Notes: generated by a model not told the origin, from the sequence alone. Numbered from the stretch's first letter, positions 46,163-58,266 are shown. The stretch: DNA of 64,000 nucleotides from Costus lasius (GCA_027563935.2 CM050449.1:89194371-89258370); one strand, 5' to 3'. Made by a program: numbers and translations.

Positions 46163-47411
46163 ATCCATTTGACAAAAGAAAGCTAGCACTATAGTAGCCC
46201 TAGCTTCGGCGCATGTTCGCAGAGGGAGCGGCGGCGGCACCACCTCCTCTCCCCGATCTCCTCCCTCCGTCGAGCGTGGCTCTGGCGAGAGGTCTCCGGC
46301 AGCGGCGACGGTCTCCGGCATCTTCCCCGTGGGTTGGGTGCGGCAGTGCGGCAGTGCGGGAAGCGACGGAGCAAAGGGGCGGCGCCCCCTTTTCCCTCAT
46401 CCTCCTCCTTCTTCGGCGTCGCCGGTGGTGGAGCCGGTAGACGGACGTCCGCCGAGGTATGTCCTTCTTCTCCTCCCGCTCCGGCTTCGTTTGGCTGGCG
46501 GTTTCTTTGGTCGGCGAGTGTCACGGCCTCCCCTTCTTCTCCCTCACCGCGCCTCCCTTCTTCGCTTGCTTCCGGCAAGACCTGGGACGGCCGGTGAGGC
46601 TGGAGCTTCTTCCCCTCTTCCTGGCGGTGTCCGGCGACCGTGGGTTGGTCTGCCGGCATCTCCGGCTGCTCGGGTGTGGGCGGCTGTTCAGCCCCTTTCT
46701 TGGATGGAGTCCGGCGACGTTGGTAGGGTTCGCCAGCACCTCCTCTAGCTCTAGCGAGGTTGGGGCTCGGCCGGACGGTGCTCCGATCATCAGTCCATTG
46801 CCTCGGGTTGCATGCACATGTGTTGGTTGGCGTGCACATGCCTCGTTTTCTGTGTGCGCATTTCTAACGGGTTCCAGATGTGGTTCCCATTCCCGGCCGA
46901 TCAGCTGCCCTCGGCTGACGTCTTCCTCTCTCTGGATCCCCGAGCCTTGAGCTCCCAGCCGAGTTGTCTTTCTCGGTCGGCGACTCCTCGCCCCTCTCCA
47001 TGCTCTGGTTAAGTGCGCTGGCCATGTGTGATGTTGCCCGGCGTTGCCGGTTTGTTTGTGTCAGACGTCTGCAAGACGTCCCTGTAGGGCGAGTGGGTGA
47101 GTCTGGCCGCCTGCGCGCGATCTGGTAGGAGTTAGGGCGTGTGCCCGGCGTCCTGCGTGACGTCGTCTATTTGTGCGAGTGTGCGCTACCCGCCTGCATG
47201 CGGTTGCTTCTTTCCCGGTGTATCGGACTCGTACCCGCGCTGTGCCGGCGTCAAGTCTTGGGTTATGTACCCAGCTGGACTTTGGAGTTGGTTCGTGTAG
47301 CAGTCCTCAGTAGACGCGTGGCGGTCGATGACTCGTCGAGACGAGCAGCCAGGTGGCCGCATTGGATAGGTTGAGGGGTACGTCGGGGACGTGCTCCTGC
47401 CAGTCGCGTCC
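46159..47411 (+). repeat. GC-rich tandem unit, copy B, without the viral fragment
   Basis: Direct repeat of copy A. It keeps a 70-bp piece (46312-46381) that in copy A is replaced by the virus. It stops at 47411, where copy A would go on for another 150 bp, and joins a broken Tat/Athila gag in the opposite orientation. Long ORFs such as 46189-46839 (minus) and 46329-46748 (plus) overlap each other and look like GC artefacts. Confidence 0.8.
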
Positions 47412-48341
47412 ATAAACATCATAAGTCATAGAGTCAGAAGTAGAAACATTGATAGAGTCAAGTTTATTAGAAAGTGAATCTACTTTTGCTACTAGGGAAT
47501 TAATCATATTCATGTCAAACTTCCCTGAACTTTTAACTGGTTGGCTCCTCTCTCCTGACTACTGATAATGGTTGAGGGCCATGTCCTCAATCAACTTCAT
47601 CGCATCATCATAATTTTTGTTCATTAGTGCCCCACCAACAACAGCATCTACATAAAGTTTAGTCTGGTATAGCAATCCACTGTAGAAGGTGTGGATGATC
47701 ACTCATTTCTGTAGACCATGGTGCGAGTACATCCTCAATAGTTCTTTGAACCGATCTCATGCTTCATACAGGGACTCTCCTTCTCGTTGGGCAAAATTGG
47801 TTATCTAATTCCTGAGCTGGGCGGTTTTTCTTGGTGGAAAATATTTTGACAGAAAAGCTTGCAATAGCTGTTCCCACATTGTGATTGATGCCTGCGGTAA
47901 AGATTGCAACCACGCCCTAGCTCGATCCCTGAGAGAAAAAGGGAAGAGTCTTAGTTTGATAGCATCAGGATGAACACCATTAATTTTTAAAGTATCGCAG
48001 CATTCTAGAAAAATGGATAAATGAAGGTTAGGATCATCAGTGGCTGCTCCACTAAATTGATTCTGTTGCACCATCTGTACAAGTGATGGCTTGATCTCGA
48101 AGTTGTTAGCTTCGATAGTAGGCTACGATATGCTCGAGTGCACACCAGAGATGGTGGGTGCTGCAAAGTCCTTCAAAGAGCGATTGACTTCCATCGTTTG
48201 ACTGTCAGAAAATTGTCCTTCAAGCTTCAGCCTTTTTAAGTTTCTTCTGACCAAACAAAAAGTACGCTCTATCTCCGGGTCTCCAGGTACAAGTTCCCCT
48301 GTTCGCGCAGTATCCCTGGGCGTAAACAAGTACCTAGACAA
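47412..48341 (-). pseudogene. Tat/Athila Ty3/gypsy gag, 5' part, broken
   Basis: Minus-strand gag. The N-terminus starts at 48341 (MSRYLFTPRD), a stop follows near 48123, then the capsid domain: 'DDPNLHLSIFLECCD' (about 48030), 'LRLFPFSLRDRARAWLQSLP' (47904-47963), 'FLSKYFPP' (47830), 'GESLYEA' with a stop for Trp (about 47780), 'IHTFYSGL' (47690) and 'GGALMNKNYDDAM' (about 47635). The order and wording fit Tat/Athila gag. It is cut at 47411 by the GC-rich unit, so the zinc knuckle and pol are missing. The primer site and LTR follow upstream at 48493-49945. Confidence 0.85.
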
Positions 48342-48492
48342 AAGAGATTAGTAGCACCGCACCAAACAAAAATTACAACTAAAAACAAAGAGTGAAGAAA
48401 CAATAGGTAAACAAACCGAATAAAAAGAAAAATGAAATCTAACTAAACCTAGTCTACAAATTTTCTGATCGTGTTAATATTGGCAACCTAGT

Positions 48493-48513
48493 TCCTAGCA
48501 ATGGCGCCAAAAA
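48493..48513 (-). other. tRNA-Asp-type primer-binding site of the Tat/Athila element
   Basis: The minus strand reads 'tttttggcgccattgctagg', a close match to the TGGCGCCGTTGCC primer site typical of Tat/Athila elements. It starts two bases from the LTR end and precedes the gag in the right direction. Confidence 0.8.
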
Positions 48514-48515
48514 CT

Positions 48516-49945
48516 TAATAGGGCCTAGACGGCTGCTACCGCAAGTTCACGATCTATCGCGTAATACAATAAGTATCGATCCTACAAGGACTAGGGGTCA
48601 AGTACTAACTGATCAATCAACTAATAGCTAGGTTAACAATTAATGGAGAAATGTCTAAATCCTAGTGCAATTAATTAAACTAAAGCAGATTGAAAGCAAA
48701 CAGAACAAAGAGCAAAGCAAACGGGGTTTTAAATCTATGAGAGAGATTTGGGGCTTTAGGTTTCACCACACTGAAGCATGCAGAATTATTAGAGTTTGAT
48801 CTTCTAATCAAGTTTTATCTAAGTTCTCAAGGTAATCCTTCCTAGGGTACAAACGCGCTCCCTCTCAGGACACGGTCCGGTATCCGACTTAACCCAAGTC
48901 TCCTACTCTCGTGGCTTACCGGGTTAAGTCGGATCCAATGGGATCTGTGAAGGATTAGGGTTCCTCGGGTGATTTCGAGTGCTCTCGCTAAACGAAATCA
49001 CCAGTCTAGTCTAAGGGGTTCCGATGACTGTGGTTCACCTCTCAGTCCTTCCCACAGCATCTAGGGCATGCATACATATGGCCAGTACATAAACATGAGA
49101 TAAAACGTCCTAGGCATGAATAAGAACATAGATAAGTAAAGAAATATATAGATCAAACCATAGTATTCAACATTCATAGAGTGGGCTATGCCCAAACCCT
49201 GAAAGGTGAGTTTACGCTACAAGATTCATCATTAAATACACAAAATCTCTCATAAACGTTGATTCAAACCAAAGGGAGAGGTAGATCCTTGATGAAAGAA
49301 GGTCCAGCACGAAGATCCACGTCAGAACGAAGGAAGAATCACGCCGGAACAGAGTTATCGCCCAGAAAATCACCCCAAACCCTAGGTTGTCGCCGTTTTG
49401 CTTCGTTCTCTACAACCACTTAATCCAATCCAATGATTCTAGTCCCAAAACGTGCATATCCTAGTTGGGAAGGTCTCCCTGAAATTTCGTTCAATTCCGA
49501 GCTAGGAATAGAAAGTTATGGCCAAAATACCGAGCCCCTATCATGCAGGACGCGGGATGATGCACGGCCGTGTATTGGTGCACGGGCACGGGGCACCCCC
49601 GTGCACGGCTCGGTTAAGATTATTCTGATGACTTACGATGCACGGCCGTGCATGGATGCACACCCATGGTCATGCACTCTGTAGAAGGCTCCGTTTGAGC
49701 TGAAATTTGGCATGTAGCTCCGTCTCATCATGAGAAATCGTCTCATACCTTCAGATTCTCCAAATTCCATCAATTTTGAGGCAAAAAAACCTACAATTTT
49801 CATAAAACAAGGGAAAAGTGAAGACTCTGAAGAATATGAAGCATTTGAGTGCATAAAATGAGATAAAGCATGCATTTTACTCCAAAATAATAATAAAATT
49901 AAGTCACGAAATATCATGTTTTTACATGTCATCATCTATCTATCA
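48516..49945 (-). mobile_element. 5' LTR (1,430 bp) of the Tat/Athila element
   Basis: On the minus strand it starts TGATAGATAG at 49945 and ends CCTATTA at 48516 (one change from the CCTATCA end of the relative at 26045). Signatures: 'cacggccgtgca' motifs at 49563-49660, a 'gtttgggcatagcccac' box near 49186-49202, and the terminal 'gaacttgcggtagc' near 48537-48550. Because its primer site and gag are present, it anchors the identity of the other LTR blocks in the window. Confidence 0.82.
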
Positions 49946-50370
49946 CCATATGACAAATGCCAATGCTACACCATTGAGTTAATTCATGTATGTTCATAAT
50001 CTTATTAGTTACTAAATAATTAAAAAAACCTATCACCATTAACATTTTCAAATTTGATAATATTGACATTATTAGTAAATTCAATTGTTACCAAAAATTT
50101 CATCATCTCTACTATCAATAATTAGACATTCTAAGTACATTCATGAAGACCAATTATTGTAAAGAAATGTAAAAAAAATGTGGTTTAAGTTTAGAGAGAA
50201 TAATATTAGACTTAAAATGGTCATGTTCTTGGATAAAAAATTAATTTTATAAAAACAATATAATAATTTCGTTGCATAGTATTGTGTAATAATATATAAA
50301 TTAATGAAATAACTGATTTAAAAGCTTTAAAAGGTTGAGAAATGAGAATAAAAGAAAAAAAATAATTAAG

Positions 50371-50498
50371 GGTATATTCGGTAAAGCGGAATCCATTATG
50401 AAAAGAAATAAGATATCAATGAATTTAGATAAAAAATCATTTAGATTTATTAATATTTTCATTCTTTTCACAATGAATTGCGCTCTATCGGACATACC
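50371..50498. mobile_element. Small MITE (128 bp) in the gene's promoter region
   Basis: Left arm 'ggtatattcggtaaagcgga' and right arm ending 'cgctctatcggacatacc' are inverted and pair over about 37 bp, including 'attatgaaaagaa' against 'ttcttttcacaat'. The centre is AT-rich. A target duplication is not obvious, so the superfamily is left open. Confidence 0.55.
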
Positions 50499-50576
50499 AT
50501 ACAAATTGGTAAAAAGAAAGTTTGCCACTTTCCTCTCTCGACGCTGTTCTGACGCTTTGACCCGCCTTTTTTCCTT

Positions 50577-50589
50577 CTTATAATAATGC
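50577..50589 (+). promoter_or_regulatory. Putative TATA box of the bHLH gene
   Basis: 'cttataataatgc' lies 47-59 bp upstream of the start codon. If used, it predicts a very short 5' leader; a more distal start with a leader through the MITE region is the alternative. Confidence 0.3.
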
Positions 50590-50635
50590 ATACAAGTACA
50601 CTCTCAACTAAGCGTCACCCCCTCGCTCGCCTCCC

Positions 50636-53600
50636 ATGGCGAACCAGCCGCCGCCCGAGGGCATCTCCGATGACTTCTTTGAGCAGATCTTCTCCCTGCC
50701 CCCTTCCTATGCCTCTGCTCCCACCGCCGCCGGTGGGGATTCTTCTAGTGCTGGAGGGGGATCGTTCCCCCTAGGCCTCAGCTTGGAGCAGGGCTCCTCC
50801 TCTTATGGGAAGAGGCTTCGCGATGACCCCGATAGGAAGGCGGTGAGTCTTTCTTTTTCCCTTCATGACCACTTTGGCCGTGACAATGCTCGAAATCGTG
50901 GAATTTGATATTGCGTGAGAGTGTCTTTTGATATTTTTCCCGAGGCAATTTGGCTTTCTTGGAGCTCACTGGATTTATATGGATTCGAAGCAGGAGAGGG
51001 ATACGTTTCCGTCTGTGTCATTGTTTCCTCCCGGGTTGGGCCACATCCAATCGCATCAGATTCGACCTAATCCTCCTCTGCAGGTTCTTTTCCGCTGCGA
51101 ATATCACGGTTTAATTTTAATCTTCCAATTTTCTATTACTTAGGGTCGTTGAGAGTCCTTTGATAATCATTTTCCCGTTCATTTGCCAATTACTAATACA
51201 TATGCGTATGAATTTATTTAAATATTTCGAATAATCATGTTTACAATTTTCCTTTTTCTATTTTCATGGACTTTTCGAACTGAGTGATAATGGTGCAAAG
51301 TTGATTTTAAGAACTAAAATGAATCCTCTCTGAAAACCACTGAATTTTATTTTATTTATTTATTTTTCATATCAAGCTTCCATCTTTTCATGGTGAAACC
51401 AACTCTAAGGTTTACTAAATTTAGTGAAAGAAAACAAAGAATTTCAATGTTTAAGCTGCTTAGCTGCTACACTTATAGCTCAAATGACAAAGGATGATGA
51501 AGAATTTCGGTCTCTGGTGTAGAATGAGGAGAACCTCTTGATTGAGCAAGTGCTTACATAGTAGTACTACCTCCTCATGTTGTTTCTTTTTTCTGTGTTG
51601 CTATTCCTGATAGTATTGGTTTGGAAGGGTTCAATTTTTTTTTTTTTTTTTTTTTAAATCTATCTAAAGTTCTCTTACAATCCTTTTGTAGGTTTTTCAT
51701 GGTCAAACAAAGCAAGGTGGAATTACTGCAATCCCACAATCACCAGCTCCAAGACCTAAGGTGCGGGCGAGGCGTGGCCAAGCCACTGACCCTCATAGCA
51801 TCGCTGAACGGGTGAGTCCTAAAAGTTCATTAAACACGGACGCTAGAATCATTGCACTTAGTGGTCAGTGACCAGGTTTTCCGATCTTCTCATTTATGAT
51901 CTCTTTTCCATATCTATGAGCACTACCACGTTACACTTGTTAAGACTTTGTTTTTTTTTTCTTGTTGATAAATTGCTCTCTGTTTAGTTTTCCCTGAAGT
52001 GTTGGGCTTCTTGTATCATTCAGTAAATGAGTTTGATCTCTATTTTTAAGCAACTGGTTTGTATGTCAAATCACCTGATCCTGTTATTAAATAGTGTCAT
52101 AAAACTCATGCGTATCACTAGTATCTGATTTGGTGAAGTTTTGTGAGAAATTCAATTATTCAAGAGAAAATAATCATTTATTTGCTTGCTAATCTTTGTT
52201 TATTTACTTTCTAGTGTGATCATAGAATTTCATCCAATCGGTGTTCATAAATTTTTTTAAATATAAATGATTACATGTATTTTCTCATACACACTACCCA
52301 ATCAAGTAGATTCAGCGTCTACATTTGTTGATCTCTCTGTATACATTAATTTTTCAGTGTGCAGGGAAGATGTCTTCAATTTAGTTTTCATCAATATTTG
52401 TCTGAACCTAGTCAATTTCTTCATTTAAGGCTTTTAACCTTTTCATATGCAGTTACGTAGAGAAAGAATAGCAGAAAGAATTAGGGAACTTCAGGAACTG
52501 GTGCCTAGTACTAATAAGGTGAGTTTTTTTTTTTTACTTTTTTTTTATAACATGAATTATTTCGTCTAAACTTAGACAATAAATACATAGGTCAATTTGT
52601 AGAAAATACGTATGGTCATTTGAATGCCATGTTCTTATTATTTTCAGAAAATACGTATGGTCATTTGAATGCCATGTTCTTATTACTTTCAGAAACTTTT
52701 TCTTGTGAAAAATTAGTTCGGTTCAGTTACTGCATATTAAGGTTATGTGTAACCCTGTAAAACAACAGAATTTAACTTTGTGAAATACTCCTATTAATCG
52801 TGAAATTCACCTGTGCAGACAGATAGAGCAGTAATGCTTGATGAGATTCTAGATTATGTGAAGTTTTTGAGGTTGCAAGTGAAGGCAAGTATTGTTTTGT
52901 AATGATTATTTTCCTGTAAGCACTTGTTTGAATTAAAGTTGTCTTTGCTACTTCTTAGCTTGGAAAAGTTGGTTAACTTGAAATTTAACCCACTCACAAA
53001 TCACCATGATCACATCTACATGCTTTACGAGTTGTGTTTAAAACAAAATTAATTCCGAATATTTGAATTTCCCTTTCTGTTTGGCTTATGCTAATGAAGG
53101 AACTATTATGGGGGGTATACAAATGGTATACAACTGCCCCTTCTGTACAGTTAAACTTATTAAAAATTTATTTTAGATTAACTTCACATATATATTTCTC
53201 ACTATGTCCTCTAATGCATTGAAGTTACAATGACATGACATCTATGCTTCATCCAAGCGGAATTCTCATGACAAGAAGGATCACATGACCTCCAACTAAT
53301 GCGAAAGTTGTGTTTGTTTCATTACCAAATCAGTTGTTTGATAAATCCACATTACTGTGGAATAGATAATAGTTACAAAATACTAGTAATCTTACATTGT
53401 AATATTGTCACAAAATTATTTGGAATCCAACATTGACATATGTGACACAGTAAATAATGAAATTTGCCTTTTTGACTACATACCCTCATGTAATCCACAT
53501 TTAAATTGAGGAGAGAATATTAGTAAATTCATGAGTATTTATGTCTTCAAAAGTATTCTAGCATTACCAAGAGGGTGTAATCTAGATTCTCGCCTATAAA

Positions 53601-56084
53601 GTAATTTAAATTATCATCTATCAAGTAATTTGGATTCCTACATATCATATAATATAGGTATCCTATTAAACTTAGATTAGTATGTAATCAATAATCTAAC
53701 ATGTTCATCTGCATTTCTGATTGCAAAATTAATTGGAATCCTATAACATTATCTTATACCAAAAAGCCACCCCAAGTGGAGGCTTGAAATTTATTTTCTC
53801 ATGGATTCTACAAGTATTGCGATAGTATCATATCATTGTAACCATCTATGTGGATACCCTCTTGGTGATATTTAGTTGCCGCATGGCATCATTTGAAGAG
53901 TACTATTGCCATTGCATATCACGTGATTCATTTTCCATACTTTGTAACAGTATAAGCAAAATTTAGCAATTCAAATAATTTAGTAGTGTTAAAAAAGCTA
54001 GTTTAGAACTTAAAGAAGTGGCTTTGCAAATGGTTCGTAACATATGGTACATATCTCCGTTTCTTTGAGATATAAACTTCCTTCTTACAAATTTGTGTAT
54101 TTATCTAAAATCAGCACCTTTAATCAATCACGTTGTGATATAGAATACCATTTGCGATTGTTTCAGTAGCCATGTCACTGAAATTTAGTAGCAAATACCA
54201 AAATCTTGGTCATATGTTTCCTCATAAACCTGAATCCCCATTCCTTGATCACCTTGCTTCAGAAGGGCAGCAAGCACCGCAGCTCACTAATGAGATGTCC
54301 ATATTACTTGCTTTATCACAGATCTACTGCATCGTGAATTGTAAATTCATTATGATGTTATATCAGTTTCCTATTCATGAACGATTCTTCCTAGTTTATG
54401 TTAATCTTCTTGTCTACTTTGTTCAAACATTCTAGCTAATCTCTTGAATAGACTGTCAAGTTATCCTAGCTTGTATGCTAAACCTGCATTAAATATTTTA
54501 ACCAAGTTTCTTTTTACTTGTCCTATTCAAGGACGGCACTTCCGTATGCGTGATTTGCTGGTTGTGATTATGAAAGTTTGCTATGTGGATCTGAGTATAT
54601 CTCAGGAAATATGCTATTAAAGTTAATTCCAAAAATTGTACAAGGAACAAACTAATCAAGCTACTATGAAGTTTGATCATCCATTTAGCCTTTCTACTTG
54701 AAGCACATATTGTAATGAACTAATCTTCTAATGGCAGGTTCTAAGTATGAGCAGGCTTGGTGGTGCTGGTGCTGTGGCACATCTGATAGCTGATATTCCT
54801 TTGTCAGTTGAGGTAAGAACCGATAGCTGTATGTTACAAGATGATTACACTTTCATGCATATACGTTTTCCGTTTAACAATCAGTTATTTGATTTTTATG
54901 TTACTGTTTTCAAATGTAATAATGAAATGTAAGATTAAGTACTAAGAGTGCTCAAGAAAAAAATGTCAAGTAATTGGAAATCTATTATTATATTCATAGC
55001 ATGAAACCTCTTCCCAGCAGAAAGGATATAGAAGAACAGATTGTTTCTGTTTAATTAGTTGATTGATTTATTTTTCCATATGTATCGACCTTTACTCTTG
55101 TTCATCATAATCTAGAAAGGTAATGTATGACGTATTTGAATTACATTTTCCAATCAAACTACTAAACGACTTAAATCAATAAATGCTCCTTGATTCCAGT
55201 GCATTGCTTCAAATAGTCATCCATCAAATATAGTTAGATTTTCGATCTGTCAGGCACATTTCTACTAAGAGCTAATTTTCCTAATGGATTCATCACCTTT
55301 TCTAAATTTTCCCTACTACTTCACTCAATGTTACCTCACTTCTATGCCATTCCATTTGCAAATCTCTCTCAGCTGCTAATCCCACACGAGTGCTGTTCTT
55401 CCTCCAGTATAATAGTTGTATAATGGTAGTTATCATAGCTTTGCTCAATGCAACTTTCCAATTTCATCATTGAAGGACAGGTTAATCCTGACTTTTTGAA
55501 TTTTCTTTTTCTGATTTCTAATCCATAGAAAAAAAATAACTATAGTGTTTTATAAATCTAGCGTTTGTAGGTGCTCAATATTTCATCTGGTATCATGAAT
55601 ATTTGCAAATAATGTAGCACATTCTCCACTCAAAATTCCCTTTTTGATTTCGTGAGGCAGGGAATGAAAATTAAACAATGAAGGAGAGAGACAAGTTTGG
55701 ATGTAAGAAACTGTGTTTATCTAAGAGAAACTTGGATCAGAATTTGTATGTGACCACCTGCCAATTTGTACTGGAACTCGTTCACTTTGTGAGCTCTAGC
55801 ATATCCAGTTCCAGTAAAAGGTGGCATCTGCTTTGATAACCATTTTTGTCCATTTGTTATAGGGCGAGGCAGGCAAGAGCAAACAACAGGTATGGGAGAA
55901 GTGGTCAACCGATGGCACTGAAAGAGAAGTCGCAAAGTTAATGGAGGAAGACATCGGTGCAGCAATGCAGTTCCTTCAAACAAAAGCCCTCTGCATGATG
56001 CCGATTTCGCTTGCCATGGCAATGTATGATACCCACCAGTCAGAATCACAATCAGTGAAACCTGAACCAAACACCCCTTCATAA
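50636..56084 (+). CDS. UNE12-like: bHLH transcription factor, UNE12/bHLH7 type (7 coding exons, 281 aa)
   Basis: Nuclear DNA-binding regulator expected to bind E-box/G-box sites as a dimer. Exons: 50636-50842, 50994-51083, 51692-51811, 52453-52518, 52819-52884, 54738-54812, 55863-56084; all introns are phase 0. Residues 9-19 ([11 protein letters not shown]) are the conserved acidic/hydrophobic N-terminal motif. The bHLH is at about 124-183: basic '[20 protein letters not shown]' with the His-Glu-Arg contact residues, helix 1 '[10 protein letters not shown]', loop 'STNKTDRA', helix 2 '[17 protein letters not shown]'. The subgroup hallmark '[13 protein letters not shown]' follows (184-196), and '[15 protein letters not shown]' plus 'VKPEPN' near the C-terminus resemble UNE12/bHLH7 more than the LRL root-hair branch. 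ATG 50636 is the only in-frame start before the motif. Donors are GT except intron 5, which uses GC (AAG|GCAAGT). The intron 2 donor (CAG|GTTCTT) is weak, so exon 2 edges are least certain. No stop or frameshift was seen. Confidence 0.93.
51636..51656 (+). repeat. Poly-T tract in intron 2
   Basis: About 21 T residues in a row, 36 bp before the exon 3 acceptor at 51690-51691. It can act as an extended polypyrimidine tract and is prone to length variation. Confidence 0.8.
52601..52690 (+). repeat. 45-bp tandem duplication in intron 4
   Basis: Two copies (52601-52645 and 52646-52690) of a unit starting 'agaaaatacgtatggtcatt' differ at one position (attttc against actttc). Each ends in 'tttcag', a splice-acceptor-like motif. 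They lie 128 bp upstream of the exon 5 acceptor. Confidence 0.9.
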
Positions 56085-56880
56085 CAAAAGCAAGCAATTG
56101 CTTGCCCACCTCTTCCTCAGGAGTCTGGCATTCTTGGTTCCTCCTGACATTACGTAGGTCATGACATCAGACCTTCCGAGCTCTACAAATGTCAAACAAT
56201 ATAATTTTTAGCCTTTCCTTTTGTCAAGGTCTGTATAACTATAAACCTGTGGCAAGAAAAGAGTCAACTAAATTCTCTTCCAATATGATTTGGATTGATG
56301 GGGGAAAGAAGTCAGCAAAGTTTTTCTTGGGGATTTAGTGCACTGAGGAATGCACGCTGCGGTGGGAGAGAGCTTTTTGTGTAGTGGGCAGTAGGACTAA
56401 ATGGAAAAGGGTTGTTGATGTGTTAGGCTGAATAGGATGTTTCACAGAAAGTCCGAGTCGAAATGTTTGTTAATAATGAATCTGATGGCTATGGTTCTCC
56501 CAAGTGCTTTTCTGGGGAGTAGGGTCAAGGGGTGGCTGATCATGCACCCACTCTGCTGAGTGCTGCAACTTTCTTTTGCGCTTGCTAAGCCATTAGAGAG
56601 GCTCAATCCTTAAGTCTTCCAGCTCATTGGTTGATTTTGTTGTTTGAGCTGATCACAACTAGCAGTGCTAGTGTTGGCCACAGGCACTTGACAAACGCTA
56701 GTGGGCGTGATTGAGAATAAAGTGCTGACCCTTTTTCTGCAATTGGAGAAGTCTGACTGGATTGGAGGAGTGTTCATTTCTTCAGCTGCACTAGCGGCTT
56801 GATAAATTTTTCTATTGCAGTAGGTTCAGATGGCTGTGGTGATTATTGTAGAACCCACGCAATTATTCTGAGTCCACCAA
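56085..56880 (+). other. 3' untranslated/downstream region of the bHLH gene
   Basis: Less AT-rich than the DNA beyond it, which suits a transcribed 3' region. AATAAA at 56716-56721 is a candidate polyadenylation signal; plant signals are loose, so the actual end could be earlier. A near-repeat 'tgttgataattgaccatggg' / 'tgttgataattgaccattgg' occurs at about 56892 and 56952. Confidence 0.4.
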
Positions 56881-58266
56881 TCAGCGGTGAATGTTGATAA
56901 TTGACCATGGGAGAATCGAAATGGGATGCACTAGTATCGCCATTACAAATCTGTTGATAATTGACCATTGGAGACAGCGAAAGGTCAATTCTTCTTTTAA
57001 GTGATCACATATAGAGTCAGGGCCAAATTACAAATCTATTGTTGTGCTATAAAATATATTATCATAAAAAGCGCTCTACTTTTGAGCAAGAAATTAGTTA
57101 ATCATTTAGTATGCAAATCACTTATGCTGCCTCGTGACTATATTAACATATTTTTTTAATTATAACTATTTTATATTATTAATTTGATTGAATTTTTTGT
57201 TAAGAAAATTTGATTGAAAATTTTAATTAATGTATTATGATGATAAATTGAGAGATTATGAGTGACAAGTTTTTTTTTTTTTTTTGGAAGTTACTATGAG
57301 GTTCTTTTTATCATGCAACATCCTCTAACCTACTATCCAAAAAAAAACCAAAAACAATTGTAGCTAAGTAAAACATATTAGCTTTTTTTTTTTCCTATTT
57401 TTTCACATAGTTCCATGCGAATATGGAGACTTAGCAAATTTTTTCTTTTAACAAAAGTTTTATTGCATTATATCAATCTGTTACATTCCTATCAAAATTC
57501 TAACCAGTTTAGTTGATCAATTGATATTTCATACATATTGAATTTTGAAATTCTTTGATATCTTGCCAACCAGTTGACGCCATCTTCGAAAAAAACTTAG
57601 CAACCATCTTAGTAACAGAAAATGAATTGTGATGAACACTATCCAACAGTATAAACAGACTAAGATACCAGAGGGTGAAAAGTTGAACATTTTTAAGAAT
57701 ATACAATTTCTTTAATATCGATTAGTTTGGAAATAAATATTTCATAAAATGATTATATGACCATGCTTCTTTATTTGCTAATTTGTACAGTATACTAGAT
57801 TTGTTTTATTTTCTCAACTACCATGGCAAGATATGGAGTAAATGTAATAGAAAGTTTTATTATGAATTTTCAATCAACATAATTCATATTTTTTTAATAA
57901 AAAATATGTAGGGTATGATTAATGAAAGTAGAAACATTTTAGGTTTTAGCCTACAAACTTTAAACTTTGTTATAACATAATTTAGTTATGTTATATTTCA
58001 AAGGATCAATTTGGATATTTTTAACAAAAGAAATATATATCTAACCTAATCCAACTAGAAAAAAAGAATTAAGTGAAACCTCTACCCTTCAGTATATAAA
58101 AGAGTTCTAATATGTCATATTTATCTACATCAATTACTAATAAATTTATGATTGGAAATATATAAGACAAAATATAAGGTGATTATATTTAATAAAAAAA
58201 AGTCCAAATGACTCATCAATCATATCAAATGATTGATAGTGTCATACATTCTCAAGTGATTGCCTT
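56881..58266. other. AT-rich intergenic interval, no feature found
   Basis: Homopolymer T runs at 57271-57286 and 57381-57391. Overlapping minor ORFs show no domain. Nothing supportable beyond simple AT-rich DNA. Confidence 0.4.

Larger units (their letters stand above)
49946..50635. other. 5' flank of the bHLH gene, AT-rich
   Basis: Upstream region of the gene. No ORF is credible; the minus-strand and plus-strand ORFs at 50301-50591 overlap a small inverted-repeat element. A TATA-like 'cttataataatgc' at about 50577-50589 lies 47-59 bp from the start codon. An ATG at 50586 opens a 62-codon frame that overlaps the true start in another frame; it matters only if transcription starts upstream of it. 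Confidence 0.5.

Noticed and set aside
44910..47374. Many long ORFs on both strands in the GC-rich tandem unit
   Set aside because: Several frames are open at once, frames are not conserved between copies A and B, and products are low-complexity Pro/Arg/Ser.
54172..54435. 87-codon ORF inside intron 5 of the bHLH gene
   Set aside because: Adding it would break the conserved VK-VLSMS junction, and it matches no known part of the family.
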